From Chloroflexota bacterium (GTDB taxonomy: Bacteria > Chloroflexota > Anaerolineae > Anaerolineales > UBA4823): a DNA stretch of 64,000 nucleotides. The position numbers and the translations under genes were made by a program. The stretch lies in assembly GCA_029265355.1 (NCBI GenBank), contig JAJUJL010000005.1, positions 82,208-146,207 of the forward strand. Direction: 5' to 3'. The notes beneath the pieces are model-generated. The model had not been told where the DNA came from. It did not search any database and saw only the letters and a list, made by a program, of their open reading frames with translations. Below, piece after piece: positions 57,488-64,000 of this stretch (within the stretch, counting starts at the first letter, position 1; each line of letters opens with the position of its first letter).

Positions 57488-59029
57488 CTAAGGCGCATTC
57501 CTCTCGATGAAACTGGCGCGATTGGAACATTCGCACGCTGTCACCACCTGGTTGAGGCGCGTCAAAGTTCCCTGGTAAGCAGCCGCACCGCGTTGCGCCA
57601 CCCAACCCTCCAGGTTGAAAGCCAGCACGCCGCCGGAAAAACCAGCCGCCGGAATCCACTCGCCGTTGTATTTGCGCGCAATATGCACATGGGTGCCTGT
57701 ACTGGAGCCGCCCTCACAAGATGGATGTCCGATTCGATCGCCGGCTTTCAATGTTGCCCCCAGCGGAGCCCGGCCCTCGCTTGCCAGGTGCAAATAAAAG
57801 ATCGCCCAACCGGTGTTCTCGTTGCCATCTCCATCCAGGTCCAGCACAACCTCGCCCACATCAACTCGCGCCACCACCCCATCGGCGATCGCAATCGCCC
57901 ACTCGTCGGTTTCCTGGCAACCGGAAGCGCTCAACGGCGGAGCAAAATCAAGGGCAGAATAGGGGCGGGCGTTCCCCCACGCAGTATGCGGTCCTCCCGT
58001 ATAAGCCCACAACAGTCCCGGTTCGAATGGCAACAGCAGGTCTGGCTGTTCCAGGCTGCCAGGGATATGCGGCGCATCGGACTGCCAGGGATCGCCAAAC
58101 AAAGCAGTATACGTGCGCGCAAAGCCTTCGGGACTGGTAGCGCGGGCAAAATCGTCCACTTGCATGAACGTATCAAAGAACTGGTGCAGACCGACCGTCG
58201 CCGCATTTTGCCAGGGGTCGAAGCGCACCTGGCGTCCATCGCTCAGCTCCAGGCTGGTCAGCTCAGCGGTGCGCCAGGCATAATAGCCATCGTTCAGCAA
58301 GTTGGCAGCCCACAGAAGCTGGCGATATAGACCTTCCCGCCTGCGGTCGCGATAATCCAGGGGATATATGCGCTGTTCCGGGGCCGGATCAGGATCGGTC
58401 AAGGCGCCGGATTGATATTCTAACAGCGCCAGCAACAGGCGCGGGCTGAGGCTGAACTTGAGCGCTACCAGGTTGACGATTTCGGCCGCGCTGCGGTCTG
58501 CGCCATCCGCATATTCCCGATATGTGGAAATCCAGCCAGGATGAGCCGCGATAAACTGTGCGGTATCAAACCCCGCCTGGATTGGGCTGTTGACATAATG
58601 GCTGTCGGGCAGGATGTGGTAATCGCTGCCCCACAGCGGCAAGTAGTAAATCGGAATCTTCATCGGCATGCCAGGTGGCATGGTAGTCGCCGAATCTGGA
58701 ATGAAAGTGTTTGCCTGGCGGATCTCAGCGACGGTGGTATTGAAACGCGCCGCCAGCCCCGCCAGCGTATCCCCTGTTTGAGCCGTGTAATCCACCAGCT
58801 CGCCTGGGGCATAGCGCGGCCGGTTTGAGAACAAGCCAGGAATATCCTCCGCTTGCTGCTGGATAGAGGCCGCATCATCATCAGACTGGCGATTCGACCC
58901 AGGTTGAGATCCCAACAACGGCACCGCCGCCGGGCTGCTTTGACAGGCAACCAGCAAGGAGGTAGCCATCAACAATAGACACAGTAGCGAGAAGGTTTTG
59001 CGCAAGGAGGGGGAACGGCGCGCTGTCAT
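57488..59029 (-). CDS. LysM plus LasA-type M23 metallopeptidase lipoprotein (copy 3)
   Basis: A 513-residue secreted lipoprotein. The signal peptide ends in the lipobox SLLVAC. A LysM domain (VDYTAQTGDTLAGLAARFNT) follows. The middle part has the segment SPRLLLALLEYQSG with a conserved Glu and later NAATVGLHQFF, reminiscent of lytic transglycosylases. The C-terminal peptidase shows GGPH 13 residues before ALD, then SCEGGSSTGTHVHIA; the His, Asp and HxH pattern is that of LasA/beta-lytic M23A enzymes, which cut peptidoglycan cross-bridges. I use the ATG at 59029; a TTG at 59050 overlaps the previous gene by 4 nt. Third of three paralogues in tandem. Confidence 0.86.
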   Translation of the reverse strand: MTARRSPSLRKTFSLLCLLLMATSLLVACQSSPAAVPLLGSQPGSNRQSDDDAASIQQQAEDIPGLFSNRPRYAPGELVDYTAQTGDTLAGLAARFNTTVAEIRQANTFIPDSATTMPPGMPMKIPIYYLPLWGSDYHILPDSHYVNSPIQAGFDTAQFIAAHPGWISTYREYADGADRSAAEIVNLVALKFSLSPRLLLALLEYQSGALTDPDPAPEQRIYPLDYRDRRREGLYRQLLWAANLLNDGYYAWRTAELTSLELSDGRQVRFDPWQNAATVGLHQFFDTFMQVDDFARATSPEGFARTYTALFGDPWQSDAPHIPGSLEQPDLLLPFEPGLLWAYTGGPHTAWGNARPYSALDFAPPLSASGCQETDEWAIAIADGVVARVDVGEVVLDLDGDGNENTGWAIFYLHLASEGRAPLGATLKAGDRIGHPSCEGGSSTGTHVHIARKYNGEWIPAAGFSGGVLAFNLEGWVAQRGAAAYQGTLTRLNQVVTACECSNRASFIERNAP

Positions 59030-59046
59030 GGGCGCGGAATTATACC

Positions 59047-60675
59047 TCAATACGGGTCTTCGTCAGTGCGCATGATGCGGGTGTTGAATGAGCCGCAGGT
59101 GCAGGCCTCGACAACCTGATCGCCACGGGTCATCTTGCCTTGGTAGGCGGCCTCGCCGCTGTAAACACGCCAACCGCTCAGCACAAATGGCATTGGCCCG
59201 TCCGCAGCAATCCATTCCCCATTGTACTTGCGAGCAAAGTGTACGTGCGTTCCGGTTGCCTGCCCGCCCTCGCAGGAGGGATGACCTAATGGATCCCCGG
59301 CATCGACCCAGGAGCCCACGGGGATGCTGCCTTTCACCGAAACATGCAAGTAAAGCAGCACCCATCCTGTCTGCTCATGACCATCCCCGTCCAGATCCAA
59401 CACGACCAGTCCTCTCTCAGACCGCACCACCAGGCCAGAAGCCGAGGCCGTCACCCAGGCGTAGGTCTCGGTGCATCCGGGGGTATCGCTGGCAGGCGCA
59501 AAGTCGATCGCCGCGTAAGAGCCTTCGTGCTCCCAGGCGCCGTGCGGGCCGCCCGTGAAGCTCCACAATCGGTTTTTCTCGAAGGGGAGCACCAACTGCG
59601 GTTGCACCAATCCGGGTGGATAGAGCGGTTCAACCGTCTGAGCGCGCACCCAGGGGTTGCCAAACATGCGCTCGTACAAGGCAGGAAAACCACTTTCCAG
59701 GTTCAGCGCCTCCACCCAACGCTGGCTGTCATAAATCTTGGCAAAATAGTACTGCAGCGCCACGCTGCCTGCGTTCTGGTCTGGCGCAAGTCGCGCGCTG
59801 ATGCCATCAGGAAAACGCAGCTCCAGCAAGCGCCCTTCCCGCCAGTAGTAATAGCCCACCGACAGGTGATTCACCGCCCACACCAACTGCTTATATAAAC
59901 CCTTAGCGTTCAGATCGATGTAGCCCATGGGATAGTCACGCGCAATGCTGCTCGGCGGTTGGCCGTATACCCACCCGCTCTGGTATTCGAGCAGCGCCAA
60001 CAACAGGCGCGGGTTGATAGAATTCTCGATTGCCACCCGCTGAATGACCGCCGCGCCGCTGGTGGTGCCGGTGCTCTGCAGCCACTCGTTGTAAACGCTC
60101 AAATAACCGCCAGCCTGGTTGACAAACTCTTCGATTTTGAAATCCACCGCTGAGGGTGAATAGACCAGCTCGCTGTCAGGAAGCAGGCGCTGCGAGGAGG
60201 TGGTATTGAACAAGCGGCGAGGAATCAGCAGCAGTTGGTTGGGCGGCAGCAGCGCTTCTGCCGGTATCGGATCTGGCGAAGTGATCTCGCTGGGGTCAAC
60301 GCCAAAGCGCACCGCCACCACAGGCAGTGTATCGGCTGCTTGCGTGTAGTACAGGATTGGCATTTTGCTCAACGCCTCTGCCGAGGGAGTCGCCGGTTTA
60401 GGAGGCTGAGATTGTGCCGGCGCAGCAGTGGGCTGGGAGCGCTCGACTGGCTGGCTTTCGGGCAGATTTTCCGACTGCGATGCAGGGGGCGTGGTAAATA
60501 AAAAGCTCAACTCCGACGAGGGCGTCGCAGGGGCAGTTGGCGGTATAAAATAAACCGGCGATGCCACGCAAGCATTGAGCAGCAGGCTGGCAACCACCAT
60601 CCACGCAAGCCCGTGCAACCTGATCTGCATGGCCGATTTTTGGGCATTGTGATACGTTGAGCGCATTCTATCCAT
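59047..60675 (-). CDS. LysM plus LasA-type M23 metallopeptidase lipoprotein (copy 2)
   Basis: A 542-residue paralogue. The lipobox is LLLNAC. A Pro/Ser/Gln-rich linker of some 60 residues follows, then a degenerate LysM domain (YYTQAADTLPVVAVRFGVDP). The middle domain carries NPRLLLALLEYQSGWV and NAGSVALQYYF. The peptidase has GGPHGAW, AAID 13 residues after the histidine, and SCEGGQATGTHVHFA, so all LasA-type zinc ligands are present. The start at 60675 is the first of three in-frame ATGs (60675, 60666, 60630); the last would give the most typical signal peptide. It ends 17 nt before the ATG of copy 3. Confidence 0.85.
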   Translation of the reverse strand: MDRMRSTYHNAQKSAMQIRLHGLAWMVVASLLLNACVASPVYFIPPTAPATPSSELSFLFTTPPASQSENLPESQPVERSQPTAAPAQSQPPKPATPSAEALSKMPILYYTQAADTLPVVAVRFGVDPSEITSPDPIPAEALLPPNQLLLIPRRLFNTTSSQRLLPDSELVYSPSAVDFKIEEFVNQAGGYLSVYNEWLQSTGTTSGAAVIQRVAIENSINPRLLLALLEYQSGWVYGQPPSSIARDYPMGYIDLNAKGLYKQLVWAVNHLSVGYYYWREGRLLELRFPDGISARLAPDQNAGSVALQYYFAKIYDSQRWVEALNLESGFPALYERMFGNPWVRAQTVEPLYPPGLVQPQLVLPFEKNRLWSFTGGPHGAWEHEGSYAAIDFAPASDTPGCTETYAWVTASASGLVVRSERGLVVLDLDGDGHEQTGWVLLYLHVSVKGSIPVGSWVDAGDPLGHPSCEGGQATGTHVHFARKYNGEWIAADGPMPFVLSGWRVYSGEAAYQGKMTRGDQVVEACTCGSFNTRIMRTDEDPY

Positions 60676-60688
60676 CTACCAATCTGCT

Positions 60689-62236
60689 TCAGCGAATGAT
60701 CAGATTATCGCCGCGACCTTCCCAGGCCTCGATCGAGCGTCCATCTTTTTCAAGGAAGCCGTCGTACTGCTTGCCAGCGCCGCGTGAAACCCAGCCATCC
60801 ATGATAAATGGCAGGGTTTGATCAGCCGGGATCCATTCACCATTGTATTTGCGCGCCACGTGCACGTGTGTGCCTGACGAGACCCCCCCTTCACAGGAGG
60901 GATGCCCGATGCGCTGCCCGGCTTTCAGGTGCGTGCCCACGGGGATGCGGTCGCGGCTTTCAATGTGCATATAGAGCACGGCCCAACCAGTTTGTTCGTA
61001 GCCGTCGTTGTCCAAATCCTGCACAACTGCGCCGCCGCCAGAGCGGACGATCAGGCCATCCGCCACAGCGACCACCCAATCCTCGCTGGCAACACAGCCC
61101 AACTGGTCGCCGGGTGGGGCGAAATCCAGAGCCGCCCAGGCGGAGCCATCCCCCCAACCGCCGTGCGGGCCGCCGGTAAAGGCCCATTCCCGCCCGGGTT
61201 CGATGGGAAGCTGCATGGTGGGCTGCTGCAGGCCGGGTGGGATCAAGGGCTCGATGGCAAAATCAAAGGGGTAGCCAAACAGACGCTGGTAGGCGGCGAA
61301 GAGTCCATCCTGGCCTACAGCCCGGTCCCATCCTTCGCGGCCGTAGAGACGGGCGAAGAACTGCTGCACCCCGGCAGTGCCAGCGTTGATCGTGGCGCTC
61401 ACCGGCACCACGCTCCCATCGAAGAGCGTCCAACTGGAAACGGCGTTGACCCGCCACCCATAATACCCCAGGTTCAGGTTATCTGCGGCGAAAGCCAGTT
61501 GACGGTATAAGCCGCGCCGCCGGCTGTCGATCATACCAATCGGATACTCTTTGGTGGCCTCATCGGGTGTTGGAGTAGTGACCCACCCGCTCTGATATTC
61601 CAATACCGCCAGCAGCAAGCGCGGGTTGACCGAAAACTCCAGCGCCACCCGGCGGACAATCTCTACGCCGCTGATTTCCTGCCCATCAAGCTCTTCAGCG
61701 TAAGACGCCAGGTAGCCGCCTTGAGACTGGATAAAGCCGGAGATATCCATCAAGGCGCTGCCAGGGCCATACACCAGCTCTGAATCCGGGATGATTTTGA
61801 AATCCGAGCCAACGTAATCCGGTTCAGGCGCCGGGATCAACAACACCTGCCCAATCTCCAACAGGTTGGGGTTTATCAGGTTATTGGCGCTGACCAATTG
61901 TTCCAGGCTGACCCCGTATCCCTGGGCAATGGTCCCCAGGGTATCTCCAGGTTGAACCACATACTGCTCTTCATCGGTGCGCAGTGAGGGCAGGTCGTGA
62001 GGTCTGTCTGGCGTTGGCGTAAAGATAGGGGCGCCAGGCACGCGCGTGGGCGGCAACCAGGGAAATGGGGTGAAAGTGGGTTGGAGAGTCGCAGCTCCGA
62101 CCGAACTCCCTGGCACTTGCCAGGCAGCGGCATCATCCGGCGTGATCGCGCGTGAGCAGGCGAGCAAAGCTCCTAGAAGCGCGACCAGAGCAACGCTGAG
62201 CTGCATGGTCGGGAGGCGGCGCGGCTTTCTTGGCAT
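60689..62236 (-). CDS. LysM plus LasA-type M23 metallopeptidase lipoprotein (copy 1)
   Basis: A 515-residue paralogue and the first of the three tandem genes. The lipobox is ALLACS. The LysM domain is the best preserved: YVVQPGDTLGTIAQGYGVSL then LVSANNLINPNLLEIGQVLLIP. The middle domain has NPRLLLAVLEYQSGWV and NAGTAGVQQFF. The peptidase has GGPHGGW, AALD, LYMHIES and SCEGGVSSGTHVHVA. All three probably act in the wall outside the membrane, binding peptidoglycan through LysM. A TAGAAT -10-like box lies about 25 nt upstream of the ATG at 62236. It is divergent from the formiminotransferase gene. Confidence 0.88.
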   Translation of the reverse strand: MPRKPRRLPTMQLSVALVALLGALLACSRAITPDDAAAWQVPGSSVGAATLQPTFTPFPWLPPTRVPGAPIFTPTPDRPHDLPSLRTDEEQYVVQPGDTLGTIAQGYGVSLEQLVSANNLINPNLLEIGQVLLIPAPEPDYVGSDFKIIPDSELVYGPGSALMDISGFIQSQGGYLASYAEELDGQEISGVEIVRRVALEFSVNPRLLLAVLEYQSGWVTTPTPDEATKEYPIGMIDSRRRGLYRQLAFAADNLNLGYYGWRVNAVSSWTLFDGSVVPVSATINAGTAGVQQFFARLYGREGWDRAVGQDGLFAAYQRLFGYPFDFAIEPLIPPGLQQPTMQLPIEPGREWAFTGGPHGGWGDGSAWAALDFAPPGDQLGCVASEDWVVAVADGLIVRSGGGAVVQDLDNDGYEQTGWAVLYMHIESRDRIPVGTHLKAGQRIGHPSCEGGVSSGTHVHVARKYNGEWIPADQTLPFIMDGWVSRGAGKQYDGFLEKDGRSIEAWEGRGDNLIIR

Positions 62237-62507
62237 CGTAGTTCTTTAACGTTATTCTACCCTGAAATTAAGATTGCAGGCAGAGATTCTTCTTAAAAAG
62301 CACGAATCCTGTTGCAAGCCTTGTGCCGTCGAACCACGAAGCCGCATTGCTGGGCATGGCAAGCTGCGGCAGGCCTGTGGGCTTGCACCGCAGTATAATT
62401 ATAGACAGGATTTTCGCCTTTGGCGGAAGCGTGGGCAACCACCACCACCCAAATACAACCCTGCGCTTATAAAATATCAGCGCAAAATTCTTTTCGAAAG
62501 AGAGCTT

Positions 62508-64000
62508 ATGAGCGCCAAAATTGTGGAGTGCATCGCCAATTACTCTGAAGCGCGCCGCCCGGAAGTGGTGGAGGCGATTGCCTCAGCCATACGCAGCGTG
62601 GCGGGAGTTTACCTGCTGGACCGCCATTCCGACCTGGATCACAATCGAACCGTGCTCACCTTTGCAGGGTCGCCTGAGGGTGTCGAAGAAGCCGCATTTC
62701 GTTCGGTCGCGATTGCAGCGCAACTGATTAACTTGGATGAGCACAGAGGCGAACACCCGCGCATCGGCGCCACCGATGTGGTGCCCTTCGTGCCCATTTC
62801 GGGCGTCACGATGCAAGATTGCATCGCCATTGCAGAACGCCTGGGCCGCCGCGTGGGCAGCGAATTGGGCATCCCCGTTTACTTGTACGAGCAGGCAGCC
62901 CGTCGCCCCGAGCGGGTGAACCTTGAAGATATCCGCCGCGGCCAATACGAGGGTTTGAAAGAAGAAATCCTGAGCAATCCACAGCGGCAGCCCGATTTCG
63001 GCCCGGCGCAGCTAGGCCCCGCCGGGGCGACAGTCATCGGGGCGCGCCATCCGCTGATTGCTTTCAACGTCTACCTGACCACGGATGATGTCTCCATTGC
63101 CCGCAAGATCGCCAAAGCCATCCGCCACTCCTCAGGTGGGCTGCGCTATCTCAAGGCGTTAGGTTTGTTGGTAGAAGGGCGCGCCCAGGTGTCTATGAAC
63201 CTGACCAATTACCAGGCTACCCCCATCGCTCGCGTGGTTGAAACCATTCGCCGTGAGGCGCAGCGCTATGGCACGAGCATCCACCACAGCGAGCTGGTTG
63301 GCTTGATCCCCGAAGCCGCCCTGGTTGATGCCGCCGTGTGGTACACACAGCTCGATCAATTTGAACCACAGCAGGTGCTGGAAAGGCGACTGCGAGAGGC
63401 GCTGGAAGCTGCCCCAACCCAAATGGGCAAAGACTTTCTGGAAGCCCTCTCAGCAGATACACCGACCCCAGGCGGCGGATCCGCTTCGGCCTACAGCGGC
63501 GCTATGGGAGCAGCGTTGGTAGCTATGGTTGCCCGCCTGACAATGGGCAAGAAAAAATATGCTGATGTCCAGGATTTGATGCAGAACCTGCTCGCAAAAG
63601 CTGAGCAGCTACAGGCAGAGCTACTGGAAGATGTGAGTAAAGACGCGGCTGCCTTTGAGGCGGTCATGGCGGCCTATCGCTTGCCCAAAGAGTCGCCCGA
63701 AGAGCAGGCTAAACGCCAGGCGGCGATCGAAGCCGCCACCCTGGCGGCAGCCCAGGCACCGTTACAGGTCGCTCGTAAAGCAGTGCAGGTGCTGTCACTG
63801 GCAGAGCGGGCGGTGGCCTTGGGCAACGTGAACGCCATCTCCGACGGCGCGGTTGGAGCAGCTCTGGCACGCACCGCTCTGACCGGCGCTGGCTACAACG
63901 TCCGCATCAATTTGCCAGGTCTGAAAGACCGCCAGGCTGCTGCAGAGCTGCTGGCCGAGCTGGCGGAGCTCGAGCGACAGGCTGCTGATATCGAAATGCA
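62508..64000 (+). CDS. glutamate formiminotransferase / formiminotetrahydrofolate cyclodeaminase (3' end cut)
   Basis: The first 497 codons of a bifunctional FTCD-type enzyme of histidine degradation. Residues 1-300 are the formiminotransferase domain, with MSAKIVECIANYSEARRPEV, LLDRHSDLDHNRTVLTFAG and HPRIGATDVVPFVP, whose histidines include the catalytic residue. From residue 310 the cyclodeaminase domain follows with SADTPTPGGGSASAYSGAMGAALVAMVARLT, and it runs into the window edge. The ATG at 62508 has AAGAGAG upstream. It transfers the formimino group from formiminoglutamate to tetrahydrofolate and then releases ammonia to give methenyl-THF. No other hut gene is visible here. Confidence 0.94.
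   Translation, partial: MSAKIVECIANYSEARRPEVVEAIASAIRSVAGVYLLDRHSDLDHNRTVLTFAGSPEGVEEAAFRSVAIAAQLINLDEHRGEHPRIGATDVVPFVPISGVTMQDCIAIAERLGRRVGSELGIPVYLYEQAARRPERVNLEDIRRGQYEGLKEEILSNPQRQPDFGPAQLGPAGATVIGARHPLIAFNVYLTTDDVSIARKIAKAIRHSSGGLRYLKALGLLVEGRAQVSMNLTNYQATPIARVVETIRREAQRYGTSIHHSELVGLIPEAALVDAAVWYTQLDQFEPQQVLERRLREALEAAPTQMGKDFLEALSADTPTPGGGSASAYSGAMGAALVAMVARLTMGKKKYADVQDLMQNLLAKAEQLQAELLEDVSKDAAAFEAVMAAYRLPKESPEEQAKRQAAIEAATLAAAQAPLQVARKAVQVLSLAERAVALGNVNAISDGAVGAALARTALTGAGYNVRINLPGLKDRQAAAELLAELAELERQAADIEM

Noticed and set aside
57488..62236. The three M23 domains seem to lack the usual first zinc histidine (HxxxD reads YSALD, YAAID, WAALD).
   Set aside because: In LasA/beta-lytic M23A enzymes the histidine lies 13 residues before the aspartate. 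All three proteins have GGPH at exactly that distance, so the zinc site is intact.
62394..62399. TATAAT as promoter of the formiminotransferase gene.
   Set aside because: No -35 box at a suitable distance and more than 100 nt to the start codon; support is too weak.
1..64000. tRNA or rRNA genes, CRISPR arrays, transposases or prophage genes.
   Set aside because: I looked for clover-leaf ends, regular direct repeats and typical mobile-element proteins and found none; a tRNA scan could still find a divergent case.

Overview
The window is bacterial chromosome with moderately high GC. It is dense and mostly ordered into short operons, with no phage, transposase, CRISPR array, rRNA or tRNA that I can see. 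Several features point to an anaerobic member of the Chloroflexota, probably class Anaerolineae: a T-box leader on ileS, an MttB-type methyltransferase with a Liv-type ABC importer, an ADP-forming acyl-CoA synthetase, a DUF2089/DUF4097 operon, tandem LysM-M23 lipoproteins, an SARP-type AAA regulator and a likely selenoprotein. The lineage is inferred from gene content, not from a marker tree.

Region by region: 1-9.4 kb holds the start of an acyl-CoA dehydrogenase gene (minus), a TPR protein, a lipoprotein, the tRNA-modifying enzyme MtaB, a HIT protein and a 1123-residue SARP/AAA regulator, then a membrane-anchored unknown. 9.4-16.5 kb is a catabolic cassette: FadR-type regulator, solute-binding lipoprotein, two ATPases, two permeases and an MttB-family methyltransferase, which suggests uptake and demethylation of a methylated or quaternary amine. 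16.5-20.8 kb (minus) is a T-box-controlled ileS with a downstream HIT gene and a clear terminator. 20.8-22.5 kb is poor in genes and carries a decayed DUF433/DUF5615 toxin-antitoxin pair and repeats. 22.5-28.4 kb holds a GH13 glucosidase, a methyltransferase, a BtrH-like protein, an ArsR-DUF2087 regulator with its own operator, two small membrane proteins and pterin dehydratase. 28.5-33.6 kb is a TetR-controlled exporter (permease, HlyD adaptor, two ATPases). 33.7-36.7 kb has a PfkB kinase, an M20 peptidase and a membrane protein.

36.7-47.5 kb (minus) is a long run of eight genes: SAM hydrolase, ECF transporter (fused ATPase, S component, T component), SpoIIE phosphatase/HATPase fusion, STAS antagonist, GH36 alpha-galactosidase and ADP-forming CoA ligase. 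It starts at a strong promoter with a structured leader.

47.5-51.5 kb is the most interesting part. An ECF sigma factor and its zinc anti-sigma factor are followed by seven thiol-redox genes. The sigma gene and the first redox gene carry the same promoter motif at identical spacing, so the sigma factor probably controls itself and the redox operon. The second redox gene is a two-domain glutaredoxin-like protein disulfide oxidoreductase interrupted by an in-frame TGA exactly where the first cysteine of the C-terminal CPYC active site should be. A perfect 6-bp hairpin with a CGUGGU loop begins 11 nt after it. I read this as a selenocysteine (UPYC) enzyme that would otherwise be annotated as two broken genes.

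51.5-64 kb holds an MFS transporter, a LysM protein, a five-gene DUF2089/DUF4097 operon with a strong promoter, three tandem LysM plus LasA-type M23 lipoproteins, and the start of a formiminotransferase-cyclodeaminase gene cut by the window edge.
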